From Meghimatium bilineatum (Eukaryota; Mollusca; Gastropoda; Stylommatophora; Philomycidae), in assembly GCA_034231615.1 (NCBI GenBank), contig CM067315.1, positions 13,828,267-13,892,266 of the forward strand: a stretch of DNA of 64,000 nt, written 5' to 3'. The notes under the pieces are model-generated. The model had not been told where the DNA came from and did not search any database. It saw only the letters and a list, made by a program, of their open reading frames with translations. Made by a program: the position numbers and the translations under genes. Position 1 is the stretch's first letter; the number at the start of each line of letters is the position of its first letter. Of the stretch, positions 1-9,665 are shown piece after piece.

Positions 1-77
1 AACACTCGTCCTTGGTGTGTCCGGTGTTGGAAAATCCTCTCTTGTACAGCAGTTTACACGTTCGGACTCTAACAATG
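1..77 (+). CDS. RGK-family small GTPase, P-loop exon (5' partial)
   Basis: First visible exon of a Rad/Gem/Rem/Kir-like GTPase; the gene begins before the window. The frame (codons from base 2) contains the G1 motif GVSGVGKSSL followed by VQQFTRSDSNN. The exon ends at AACAATG with the donor GTGAGT at 78, leaving phase 1. It joins in phase to the exon at 23822. RGK proteins act at the plasma membrane as regulators of voltage-gated calcium channels and the cytoskeleton (family knowledge). The following intron is about 23.7 kb and holds a trinucleotide array and the giant palindrome. Family assignment rests on all four exons together. Confidence 0.88.
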
Positions 78-870
78 GTGAGTCTACATGTTCAATACTA
101 TTACTACTACTGCTGCTACTATTACTACTACTGCTGCTACTACTACTACTACTGCTGCTACTACTACTACTACTGCTGCTACTACTACTACTACTGCTGC
201 TACTACTACTACTACTGCTGCTACTACTACTACTACTGCTGCTACTGCTATTACTACTGCTGCTACTATTACTACTACTGCTGCTACTACTACTGCTGCT
301 ACTATTACTACTATTGCTGCTGCTGCTACTACTACTACTGCTGCTACTACTACTGCTGCTACTATTACTACTATTGCTGCTGCTGCTACTACTACTACTG
401 CTGCTACTACTACTACTACTGCTACTATTACTACTACTGCTGCTACTACTACTGCTGCTACTATTACTACTATTGCTGCTGCTGCTACTACTACTACTGC
501 TTCTACTACTACTACTACTACTACTATTACTACTATTGCTGCTGCTGCTACTACTACTACTGCTTCTACTACTACTACTACTACTACTATTACTACTATT
601 GCTGCTGCTGCTACTACTACTACTGCTTCTACTACTACTACTACTATTACTACTACTACTACTGCTGCTGTTACTGATGAATACTATTATGTGACTACTA
701 CTATTATTACTATTGCTTCTACTACTATTACTACTACAACTACTACCACTACTACTACAACTACTACCACTACTACTACAACTACTACCACTACTACTAC
801 AACTACTACCACTACTACTACAACTACTACCACTACTACTACTATTGCTATTCCTACAATAATAATAATA

Positions 871-902
<32 letters not shown>

Positions 903-960
903 ATACTACTACTATCACTACCACTGCTGCTACTACTCACGTAGTACCCGGGTCGCTACA
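78..960 (+). repeat. Trinucleotide array (CTA/CTG) in RGK intron 1
   Basis: Starts about 20 nt after the 5' splice site of the P-loop exon. From about 97 to 670 it is blocks of CTACTACTACTACTGCTG type; then CTA/CAA/CCA variants to about 840 and an ATA/ACT-rich tail to about 940. There is higher-order order: the block CTATTACTACTATTGCTGCTG recurs several times. Long open frames here (poly-Leu, poly-Thr, Tyr/Cys) are artefacts of period 3. Confidence 0.95.
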
Positions 961-1199
961 CCCGGGTCAGATGGTCGGTGGGAGAGTGACTTAAAACTAC
1001 ACTAACGCGATTCGTGTCTTGAATTTCGTTCTGGTCGTTATATAATTTCACATGCTATGCAACAATACACTACACTTAAAGGTACATGCCCTCAATCCTG
1101 ACAAAGAGTACACAATTTAATAGTTATTTCCCTATATTATATTTCCATCTATTTTATGTTCAATAATCTATTTTATGTTATATCTATTCACTAAACCCT
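961..1199. other. AT-rich intron sequence
   Basis: Unremarkable intronic DNA between the trinucleotide array and the LINE fragment. I see no gene or clear repeat. Confidence 0.5.
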
Positions 1200-1866
1200 T
1201 TGTTGCCTTTGAGCGTCCGGGATAGACGAGATTTCTGGAGATGGTCATCGTGTGTGCTGAGTATATTGTGGAATTTGTCGCCTATTATGTTTCGGTGGTC
1301 CATCGTTTTCGTGGTCGACCTCTAGGTCTATATCTTCACTATGCAGCATAGCTTGCTGTGGTATGCTGTCTGGTGGTAATCTGCTGATGTGTGCAAACCA
1401 TTTGTTGTGTTGTCTCTTAATATATTCCAAGATTGGGGTGGTGCCGGTTCTTTATATAATGTCCTAATTCCTAACTCTGTCTCTTATGGCTATTCCTAAG
1501 ATTCTGCAAAAGCATGTCATTTCAGCTGTCACAAGTTTACGTTTGTCTTGTGTTGCCATTGTCCATTTTTGGTTTTGGTAACTCAGCGTTGGCATAATAA
1601 TTGTTGTGAATAGTGTTATTTTGGTGTTTAAATCTACATTTTATGTTTTTGAAGATTGGATTCATTTTAGTAGGGCTTAGTATGCTTTACTTCATCTATT
1701 GTGTATTTCTTTGCTGCTCTTTCTGTCTGTTGTTATATTGTTTCCTAAGTATGCTAATTCTATCTTTTGTGTCCAATATATATATTGGTGTTTCTTTCTG
1801 TTCTTCCTATCTTTCATTATTTTAGTCTTTTCTATGTTTATCTTCATGTTAAACGTTTGGCATGTT
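1200..1866 (-). mobile_element. LINE (non-LTR retrotransposon), RT 3' part
   Basis: Read on the - strand. It carries reverse-transcriptase features: NMKINIEKTKIM (palm/thumb junction), ELAYLGNNITTD, then RILGIAIRDRVRN, and EYIKRQHNKWFAHISRLPPDSIPQQAM-type C-terminal sequence (RTE/craniofacial-like LINE tail). Stops interrupt the frame, so it is a decayed copy. It is the left half of a single LINE copy whose 5' part continues at 17691-18085. The palindromic element is inserted at the codons between LHQT and CQTFN. Confidence 0.8.
1861..1866. repeat. Left target-site duplication CATGTT
   Basis: CATGTT immediately before the AG terminus of the palindrome, repeated exactly at 17685-17690. Deleting the element plus one copy restores the LINE reading frame. 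Confidence 0.88.
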
Positions 1867-1880
1867 AGTAGTGTATGCTG

Positions 1881-2105
1881 CATGTAATGATACGTGGGTC
1901 AGTTGGTCAGTTGGGTCAGTTGGGTCAGTTCCGGGTCAGTTGGTCAGTTGGGTCAGTTCCGGGTCAGTTGGTCAGTTCGTGGTCAGTTGGTCAGTTCGTG
2001 GTCAGTTGGTCAGTTCCGGGTCAGTTGGTCAGTTCCTGGTCATTTGGTCAGTTCGAGGTCTGTTGGTCAGGTCAGTTGGTCAGTTGTGTCTGTCAAGGTC
2101 AACAG
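1881..2105 (+). repeat. Subterminal VNTR, GGTCAGTT-rich (left arm)
   Basis: Tandem GGTCAGTT units with spacers such as GGTCAGTTCCG and GGTCAGTTCGT. It starts about 14 nt inside the terminus. GGTCAACAGACC-type variants continue to about 2215. Mirror copy at 17446-17670. Confidence 0.9.
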
Positions 2106-2284
2106 ACCAGAACAGACCATAACAGCCCCAAAACGGACCCATGGTCTGTCAAGGTCAACAGACCCGGAACTGACTCGGAACGGACCCAGTGTCAGTGAAG
2201 GTCAACGGACCTGGGGAACAATGGTCCTGTGTAAGATTTTATGACATGGTGGGAGGGTTTGTAGGTGGTACCAAGTGGTACCAC

Positions 2285-2460
2285 AACCAATGAATGGTCA
2301 CCGAAACGGGTCGAACCCGCGCGGTGTGTGGGCCCGGAGCGAAACCGGTCGAAACCGGCCGATCCCGCGTGGTGTGTGTGCCCGGAGCGGGGCGGTGATA
2401 TCGGCGGGGCGGGCGGCGAGGTCCCCGACCCAGACAACTGGAAAAGGGGTGGGTGGGATT
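2285..2460. other. CpG-rich subterminal block (left arm)
   Basis: A GC-rich, CpG-rich island in otherwise AT-rich DNA. It holds two related direct repeats ending in GCCCGGAGCG, each preceded by GTGTGTG, plus short palindromes such as CCGGTCGAAACCGG. Position and composition would suit an origin, packaging or promoter role, but nothing proves this. Mirror at 17091-17266. Confidence 0.7.
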
Positions 2461-2495
2461 TTCCCTTTAGATTTTGTGGTAAAGAAAACGTCTAT

Positions 2496-3790
2496 GGAAA
2501 GTTACAATGAATGAGGTCAGTATAACCAGGTCATACGGTGGTGGGGTCATATATACCTCTACCATATGTAGATCTAGGTCAATTCCTTAGAAGGAATAGT
2601 ACTGACGTGTGTGCCACTTGTGTTTAAAATTCAAATTCCCACCAGCAAAACACCATAAAACTTTACGATACAAGGTCAATTAACCATCTGGTGGGGCACG
2701 GAAACTTACAGTGAATGATGTCAGCATAGCCCGATTACGTTGTCGGGGTCATCCATAACACTACGCTATTTAGCTCTGGTTCAAACTGTGCGATGACATA
2801 ACAGAGATGCACACTTTTCCACAAAGAAAATGGGCTGGAAACTTAGAAAGAATGAGGTCAGCATAACCGGGTTAAAAGGTGGGGGTCATATATACCTCTA
2901 CCATATTTAGATCTAGGTCAATTCCTTAGAAGGCATAGTACTGCCGTGTGTGCCACTTGTGTTTAAAATTCAAATTCCCACCAGCAAAACACCATAAAAC
3001 TTTACAATTCAAGGTCAATTAACCATCTGGTGGGGCACGGAAACTTACAGTGAATGATGTCAGCATAACCCGATTACGCTGTCGGGGTCATCCATAATAC
3101 TACCCTATTTAGATCTGGTTCAAACTGTACGATGACATAACACAGATGCATACTTTTCCACAAAGAAAATGGATGGAAACTTACAATGAATGAGGTCAGC
3201 ATAACCGGGTTAAAAGGTGGGTCATATATACCTCTACCATATTTAGATCTAGGTCAATTCATTAGAAGGCATAGTACTGACGTGTGTGCCACTTGTGTTT
3301 AAAATTCAAATTCCCACCAGCAAAACACCATAAAACTTTACGATACAAGGTCAATTAGCCATCCGGTGGGGCACGGAAACTTACACCAAATGTTGTCAGC
3401 ATAACCCGGTTACGCTGTCGGGGTCATCCATAACACTACCCTATTTAGATCTGGTTCAAACTGTACAATGATATAACACAGATGCATACTTTTCCACAAA
3501 GAAAATGGGTTGGAAACTTACAATGAATGAGGTCAGCATAACCAGATCATACGGTGGGGGTCATATATACCTCTACCATATTTAAATTTAAGTCAATTCA
3601 TTAGAAGGAATAGCACTGACGTGTGTGCCACTAGTGTTAAAAATTGAAATTCCGACCAGCAAAACACCATAAAACTTTACGTTTCAAGGTTGAGTAGCCA
3701 TCTGTTAGGGCACGGGCTATTTCAATATATGATCATTAGCGAACTTTTCCACAAAGAAACCGATACTGGAATCTTAGCACGAATGATGTC
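2496..3790 (+). repeat. 340-bp composite tandem repeat (left arm)
   Basis: About four units of 337-341 bp begin near 2496, 2837, 3175 and 3512. Each has an A half (GGTCATATATACCTCTACCA, CCACCAGCAAAACACCATAA) and a shorter B half (CGGGGTCATCCATAA). Both halves start GGAAACTTACARTGAATGA, so the unit arose from an older duplication. The last unit is degenerate. Mirror at 15761-17055. Confidence 0.9.
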
Positions 3791-4581
3791 AGCATAATCC
3801 GATCACGCAACCAGTATATGAAAGCGAACACCCTTTATCTATCTTAGCTGTCTCTGTATATAATCACTATAAGCATGGTTGGTGTCCGAATGTAGGGATA
3901 TCGTTTTGTGATCATGCTATATTATTATTAATGATATTAATATACTGATACAAATGCTATTTAAATTATTAGTTTGAATTTCAAACAGTATTTTACAAAA
4001 TATTTCCAGCTTTATGAAATAGTTTAAAAGGAAAAATAAATCCCTATATAAACTCCTGTGATAAACCACAGGTAAAGTGTAACGGCTTAATTACTGGCTC
4101 GAGACGGCGTACGCGTGTCAATCGATAATCACCAAGCGTGACGGCTTGACCACAGTGTAAAATGTATTAGAGTAACACAGACACTGACAAAATAATTGGG
4201 GGTAATTATAAGAAACATATATATATGCATGAAGCATACATAAGCGTGAACATGTCGCATTCATAACATTCCTTGAATTACTGAAAACGGTTAAAAATTA
4301 GTCTTACTATTAAACAATGAAAATTTTTAAAAACTGGTCTGTTAAATGCTTACAATACGGCCACCTGGTAGAGATTAACACCTTCTGTTATGACTAGCGT
4401 CTCTGGCATCTTTATTACCATAATTTTGAATATTTGTAAACCTCACTATACAACACGATTTAGCGCTGTGTTATGAGTGTTCTCAAACTCCCTAAGTCTT
4501 CGTACATATATAGTTAAATATACCTTGGTGTAAGAATTAGAAATTGTACCAAATTAATACAATTTCATTATTACAGGCCCT

Positions 4582-4582
<1 letters not shown>
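3791..4582. other. AT-rich spacer (left arm)
   Basis: No gene or clear repeat seen. The mirror is 14969-15760. Confidence 0.5.

Positions 4583-4668
<86 letters not shown>
4583..4668. repeat. (AT)n microsatellite (left arm)
   Basis: About 43 AT dinucleotides at the 3' side of the internal LINE fragment. Its length equals that of the mirror copy. Confidence 0.97.
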
Positions 4669-4670
<2 letters not shown>

Positions 4671-4900
4671 TGTTTTTCTTTCCGTTCTTCCTAGCTTCGG
4701 CCTTTTCTTTTGTTTATCTTCATGTTAAAGGTTTGGTATGTTTGATGTAATCTGGGTGTTTATCTTTGTATGTGTTCTTATAACGCTGGTAGTAGTGATT
4801 GGTCGTCTGCGAAGCGCAATTCGTTGAGTTATCTCTTATATTGTTTTCTTCAGTTGTTTTTGCTGCTTTGGTGATGTGATCTAAGTATGTTATATATAGA
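4669..4900 (-). mobile_element. LINE RT fragment carried inside left arm
   Basis: On the - strand it encodes NELRFADDQSLL (RT motif C, FADD box), then LHQTYQTFNMKIN, ending at the (AT)n tract. It is the same LINE family as the insertion target at 1200-1866/17691-18085 and covers the target point without interruption. Stops are present, so it is decayed. Confidence 0.75.
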
Positions 4901-4919
4901 TGGCCACACACACACACAC

Positions 4920-5737
4920 ATACTTACAGATATTTTCAAAGCTCTGTAGCGTGTTTAAATCTTTACAAAAGAAACATTTGACATATATGCACATTCTCAA
5001 ACTCCCCCCCTTACAGTTGAGTGATTCTAAGTTGTTATCAAACACGGTTCGGGGTTGCCACACAATTGGAGTTATTAATAAACAATCTTTTTAATGTTAA
5101 ATTTTAAAGAAAGGAGCGCATTAATCATAATATGAATAAGGGTCTCCACACATTCTTCTGTGCCTTGGCCAATGGTTCTCATTATTTTATGCTTATATTC
5201 AAGTGCTTCTCACATTGTAAAATTGAAAATTATGGTGCTGGGTGGTTAATATAACTCATATAACAAAAATGTTCTCAGTATATTCACACTAGCTTCTATC
5301 ATATTCTACCCTGTTTAATATTTTCTTAGTATGTTCTCACTAGGCTCTGCAACTATTTTCTCACTTCACGCTTTAGCCATGGTCGCCGGGTGGTCTCTGT
5401 ATGAGTTTCAACTATGTTCTACCATATTATCAGTATGGTCTCGCTAGCTTCTAACATTGTCTACTTTGGGTCAATATTTTCTTAGTATATTCTCGGTAGG
5501 TTCTTCAATTATGTTTTCAGTCCCCGCTTCAATTATGGTATCTCTCTTTTAAGTTATTGTTTCTTTGCCAACAGTTCTCATAATAACATATATCCCACAC
5601 CACAAACGTCATGTTTATCAGTTTTCTGAATTAGCAGTTCTATACCCATAATAGTTACCCTACCTTTAAATAACACAGAGGAAAAGGCCAAGGGTTCTCA
5701 CACCTTTAGGGTGGTTTGGGTGCTTGAATTAACTTGA
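4920..5737. other. Degenerate repeats, no gene (left arm)
   Basis: Loosely repeated motifs of the form AGTATRTTCTCRSTAGSTTCT with intervening TTTTCTTAGTAT recur from about 5260 to 5520. No coding support. The mirror is 13814-14631. Confidence 0.5.
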
Positions 5738-6004
5738 CTAGCTTATGACCCCAAACCATGATGGGGTTTCTAATGTTATCTTGGTCTGTGTATAACCCTT
5801 GTATAAATCAGTTCTGGGCTCAGCAGGTCTACCTATATCGAATATATAGAGAGCGAAGGTTCTGTTCTTCATGATCTGTGGATAACTTCTTAGTTCTGTA
5901 CCGGTCAATAACTTGAACCTCTGTAGTTTATAGAAGCTTTCTTTGTAACAAGACAAAGCATATAGTACAACGAACCAGACAATACACATATACAAATATA
6001 ACAA
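5738..6004 (-). CDS. Unknown ORF, possible capsid-like C-terminal remnant (left arm)
   Basis: An 88-codon open frame. The N-terminal 22 residues are hydrophobic and may be intronic: an acceptor-like AAACTACAG precedes RFKLLTGTE in the same frame. The remainder has RTFALYIFDIGRPAEPRTDL, then YKGYTQTKITLE. An aromatic-FD strand followed by K-G-(x)n-I-x-L-E recalls the C-terminal strands of Polinton/adintovirus double-jelly-roll capsid proteins, but this is a weak resemblance by eye. It may be a truncated exon. Last in the outward cluster. Confidence 0.4.
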   Translation of the reverse strand: MLYLYMCIVWFVVLYALSCYKESFYKLQRFKLLTGTELRSYPQIMKNRTFALYIFDIGRPAEPRTDLYKGYTQTKITLETPSWFGVIS

Positions 6005-6099
6005 TGATTAAACCCGAACCATAAAAACGTGACAGACATATTTGTTCAGAGATATAAAACATATTTATTTTATGATTCGCATACCTTTTTCCAAAATAA

Positions 6100-6270
6100 T
6101 TAAGAAAGAATAAAAAAAGGTTCATGGTATAATTGACTGTTCATAGGAGTCACAGTTGGTTGTAGTTTTCGTCTCCTGGTTGGCTTCTTCTTTTTCTGTT
6201 CTGGTTGGTTGTGGGTTGCTACAGGCATCTCAGGTACATATGTGGGTTCGTAGTCGGTCGTGAGATACAT
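6100..6270 (-). CDS. Short basic ORF (left arm)
   Basis: A 56-codon frame beginning MYLTTDYEPTYVPEMP, with the strongly basic stretch QKKKKPTRRRKLQPT. It lies 18 nt after the PC4-like stop. It could be a small nucleic-acid-binding or nuclear-localised protein, or the first exon of a larger one. AATAAA follows at 6064-6069 (- strand). Function unknown. Confidence 0.4.
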   Translation of the reverse strand: MYLTTDYEPTYVPEMPVATHNQPEQKKKKPTRRRKLQPTVTPMNSQLYHEPFFILS

Positions 6271-6288
6271 CTCTAGATTACCAAAATA

Positions 6289-6614
6289 CTACTCTGTGGG
6301 TGTAGACATTTTGTTGGTTGTATTAGTAACTGTGTTTGCAGCTGGAGCAGTTGAATCGGTTTTTGTGCCAAAAACACCACACACTCTATCAAATTCTTTC
6401 AGAATGACCTCTCGGAGGTCTACGAGGTCTACAAATTCTTGACGACTCATTGTGATGCCGGTTCTAGTTGGATACTTTATATTTGCATCACCATAGTAAC
6501 GCCGAACATGGATAAGTGGTCTCTTGAATGATGTTACGGCTACATCATTAACACCATCACCTAATGGTTTATCATATCATTGCCTCTGGAAAAATAGGTA
6601 GTTGAGGACCTCAT
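6289..6614 (-). CDS. PC4/p15-like ssDNA-binding protein, apparent frameshift (left arm)
   Basis: The open frame 6289-6576 carries the PC4 fold signature: VTSFKRPLIHVRRYYGD, then PTRTGITMSRQEFVDL, and a C-terminal helix, matching human PC4 (DFKGKVLIDIREYW...GRKGISLNPEQW). PC4 proteins bind single-stranded DNA as dimers and act in transcription and replication. No ATG opens this frame at the right place. The likely N-terminus (ATG at 6612-6614, MRSSTTYFSRGNDM) is one frame away, and the shift falls near 6570. This is a one-base indel, an unrecognised splice, or a frameshifting site. Both arms share it. Confidence 0.62.
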
Positions 6615-6768
6615 ATTCCTAATTATTGAAATGACAGTACACCATATTGAAATGACAGTTTATTTTCCCAGTGTGTGACTGTGAAACGTGGAAATATAAG
6701 CGGCAGTGACACATCAAGCCCTTTTAACATTAATAGAGCAAGGACAAATGGTGAGTTAGTCAACTTAA

Positions 6769-7739
6769 TCATTGGGCTGGCTCAAAGCTTTTTTTGAAAT
6801 GATGAGGTCTGTCTAAAGTGTAAGCCTGACTATTATTTCTTCCCTGTTCGTAGTGATCTATGATCTTACGCCTATGGGTGCTATCAAGCAAGGGTGAAAT
6901 GACTAGCTCAAGCTCATTGACCCGCCTTTGAAACAGTTCCCGGTCTAAAGCAAAATAACTTCTTGTATAATGATGAGCTTCAGCCACAAAAATATAGGTA
7001 GTTATCAATTTACCCCCTGTAGCAAAATGAACCTGTAGAGTAAACAAGAGGAATATCCATTAGCTCGGCTTGTTACACTTACTTATAGGTTAGCACACTT
7101 AAGAAAAGAAAGTTCGCATTAGCTGTACGTGCATATTATTATACACTAGTTACTCCACCACGGATATAATCCGCCCCCGGTGTAGTGATATCATAGGAAG
7201 AAAAAGTACCACGACAAAATAGTCTCTGTTCGGTAATGATATTATTATTATTATTTTATTTTTTTTCAAAGGTTAGCCTAAACACAAACAACTAAACTCC
7301 AATTACCGCCTTACAACAACAACCAATATATATGTATACATACACATAATACCTTTCTACGACCCTGTTTGCTTTCAGTTCCTGAGACAGCGTGACAACG
7401 GGCGATGGTAGTGGTAGGATAATCATGCTCCCATTTAGCATTAATCTGACTAAGTGATGGTAAACATGATTCTAGACTATTGGTCCCAGACTCACCAGCT
7501 AGATGAATGGTTTCTGTCTCGGATGATGGGTCTGATACGGCTTCACTTCTGGGTTTAAAGAGCGTGGCTAGCGTTAAAGGTGAATTAAAGACAGAGCAGC
7601 TTATCGGGGACATCGACATATCTTCATTGTCTGACCACCCATCACTGTCTTCATTACTACCAACGCCCTCAGTTGCCTCAGAAGCTGAACACCAAGAAAA
7701 AAGGCTCCCAAGTGGACATCTATCGAGTTGCATTTTCAC
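6769..7739 (-). CDS. PPP1R15/GADD34-like phosphatase regulator, two exons (left arm)
   Basis: Exon 1 is 7353-7739 and exon 2 is 6769-7032 on the - strand; the intron is in phase 0 with GT...AG ends. The product would be about 216 residues. Exon 1 has an acidic stretch (SNEDSDGWSDNEDM) and ends GRRK; exon 2 continues VHFATGGKL. Together they make a KVHF-type PP1-docking motif, followed by SYFALDRELFQRRVNELE and a helix. This is the order in PPP1R15A/B (KVRF/KVTF, then E(E)FARD..RF.+RI). The family recruits PP1 to dephosphorylate eIF2alpha and keep translation on during stress. Several large DNA viruses carry homologues. AATAAA at 6659-6664. Confidence 0.78.
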
Positions 7740-8155
7740 TGGCGACGTTGGTCGTATCGGCTTTTTGTTGTTGGGGTTTAAAAGACACTAATTATGGAGA
7801 AGCCACACCTACCAGCTGCCTACGGGTAATGTTAGTGCCTATAAGAGTGAAGTGTATTATAGGGTTTGTGTGCCGCCTTCAACATTAACCGCTACCAGTA
7901 ATAATCTGCCGAACTAGCTAAACTCACCCGCACCGCATAAACAATAGCTAAACATATAGGGTAGCTTGTTATGGGGTTGTACCTGAGCAATACGTAGTGA
8001 AAATTTTATTAGTGTGTAACCTATACATAAAGGATGAAAAAAGGCTACCCTTCGTCATTGTCTTAAACATGCACACCTCTGAGAATGACATCTCAGCACG
8101 GGCTATAAATACGAAAGCATATGATTCTGATACTAACAAACGAGCAAACACCTAG

Positions 8156-8164
8156 TTTTATATA
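8156..8164 (-). promoter_or_regulatory. TATA box for outward gene cluster (left arm)
   Basis: TATATAAAA on the - strand, about 420 nt upstream of the PPP1R15-like start codon. The short inverted pair CCTGTATTGC/GCAATACAGG lies just upstream (about 8187-8225). Predicted from sequence only. Confidence 0.5.
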
Positions 8165-8768
8165 CGAACCAGCTACACCAATCGCCTGTATTGCACTATT
8201 GAAGCACAACCGAATAGGCAATACAGGTTTTGTACTGTGCACACACTTGGAGTAACCCATTCATCCCATTGGGTGATGTGTGTATATTTGTAGGACCAAA
8301 CATTTAAAAAAAAATCATACGTTATCGGCACTTACTAATAGAAACTACCGGAACTTGATCATTTTGAAGAATGACTTATGTAAGTAATGTTGTTAATATC
8401 TGAACAGGTGGTTTGTTATTCTAACAGGATTTTCAATCATAGTATTGTTTTTGGCTCTTCTTCTTCAGACATGCGTTAACGGGCACATTCGCTACCTTTT
8501 CTATGGTATTTTGATGTTAAATTTAATATCTGACATGTGTGAAATTCTATAGGGTCTTGGTTGTTGGTCCGTTTTGGTAGTTGCCAGCATGTGGGCGTGG
8601 AAAAAAGTTGGTGTAAATGTGAATACATTTGTGTATTTTTGGTGTGTATAGATACACTAACATCCCGGTGATATATTTGGGTCGTATTTATTACTATTGT
8701 TGTGCTCGTTGTATATGTATATTGTTTGAGCTGTGTATGTATAGCCTGATTATGAGTTAGGGCTAACT
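8165..8768. other. Divergent intergenic region (left arm)
   Basis: About 600 nt between the outward cluster and the inward zinc-finger gene, without convincing coding sequence. It may hold promoters for both directions. Carries the single-base arm difference at 8358. Mirror at 10783-11386. Confidence 0.5.
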
Positions 8769-9482
8769 ATGTTTGTTATCTGCTTGGGAATTGGCTTATT
8801 TACGCAGTCCATATATTTTCCACAGACTAAGGCGTCCACCAAAACCTTCCGGTGTGTTCAATGCTTGAAACCATTCAGTCGCCTTTACACACTGCAAAGA
8901 CATACACAAGATCTTCACCTTAAAAAAAGACATAACTGTAATTTGTGTGTTAATGTTTACACAGACGCTTCAACATTAAGACAGCACAAACAGAAGTGTC
9001 ATACACCCCAATTAGTAACAACGGATGGGACTTTTAAACCTAGCGAGGGGCATCATAGTAATTTAACACCAACCAAGAACATGATACTAGTTGATCCCCA
9101 GGTGGTCGACACCTTGCTGTATAAAACAGTCTATAAACCACCTGCTTCTTTAACTGATTCTACGGGTGAGTTGGACCAAGATATGCGGGCGGTTTTATCT
9201 CGTGGTGATTTAACCAATCATGAAAAATCTACACTATACCAAAAAACATTACAACAGTATTTGAATCGACTCAGTCAATACAAAAACATACCGATGAAGC
9301 TATTAGAGAGCACGCAGTGTTCGGTACCAAGTGCCTTAATACAGAAAGATGAAGAACCCACTGAGAAAATTCCAGAGAAAGGCGAAGTGATGTCTAAGAT
9401 GCCACTGCTTCAACATAGGCGGGTATCTAAAAGAACAAAATGTAAAACAATGGACAAAAGTCTGATTTGGGATAAGTGGTAG
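8769..9482 (+). CDS. C2H2 zinc-finger protein with Maverick-associated domain (left arm)
   Basis: A 237-codon open frame. Two C2H2 fingers lie near residues 27-79: FRCVQCLKPF...LQRHTQDLH and HNCNLCVNVY...LRQHKQKCH. Then MILVDPQVVDTLLYK and LDQDMRAVLSR...NHEKSTLYQKTLQQYL. The last two match a pattern I recall from Maverick/adintovirus ORFs (LVP-x-E...; LD-x-EM-x-x-IL...EK-x-x-LY-x-x-LQRYL). A basic tail follows. The first 19 residues are hydrophobic, but a good acceptor (TATTTTCCACAG|ACT) at 8825/8826 suggests the mature exon starts at 8826 and an upstream exon was missed. AATAAA at 9575-9580. Likely a DNA-binding regulator or virion-associated protein; the role is not known. Confidence 0.72.
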   Translation: MFVICLGIGLFTQSIYFPQTKASTKTFRCVQCLKPFSRLYTLQRHTQDLHLKKRHNCNLCVNVYTDASTLRQHKQKCHTPQLVTTDGTFKPSEGHHSNLTPTKNMILVDPQVVDTLLYKTVYKPPASLTDSTGELDQDMRAVLSRGDLTNHEKSTLYQKTLQQYLNRLSQYKNIPMKLLESTQCSVPSALIQKDEEPTEKIPEKGEVMSKMPLLQHRRVSKRTKCKTMDKSLIWDKW

Positions 9483-9648
9483 AAAAACTGTAGAAGGCAA
9501 CGCCCCATTACACAACAACTTATCGCCTGTTTAAACTAATATGATACTTATATATATATTACATTAATAAGCAAAATAAAATAAGAAAACCACAACCATG
9601 TTGTTGTATTTTGTCTGTATTTGTGTGTATGTGTGTGTATGCCTGTGT

Positions 9649-9665
9649 AAAAAAAAAAAAAAAAA
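9649..9665 (+). repeat. Poly-A tract, left side of centre
   Basis: 17 A residues. The mirror tract at 9867-9902 has 36 nt with one interruption. This is the only length difference seen between the arms. Confidence 0.95.

Noticed and set aside
12..1005. Long open frames of poly-Leu, poly-Thr and Tyr/Cys
   Set aside because: Created by the period-3 triplet repeat; all frames of one strand are open and there is no family motif.
1862..2244. Three overlapping ORFs (Ser/Val/Gln-rich) in the VNTR and their mirror copies at 17307-17680
   Set aside because: Stop-free reading of the GGTCAGTT repeats in every frame, not a protein.
2192..2514. Pro/Arg-rich ORFs on both strands over the CpG-rich block
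   Set aside because: Open only because GC-rich sequence lacks stops; no domain.
7507..7791. Antisense ORF over the PPP1R15-like exon (mirror 11760-12044)
   Set aside because: Shadow of the two-exon gene on the other strand.
8769..8825. Signal peptide on the zinc-finger protein
   Set aside because: The hydrophobic N-terminus precedes a good 3' splice site in frame; two C2H2 fingers imply a nuclear role.
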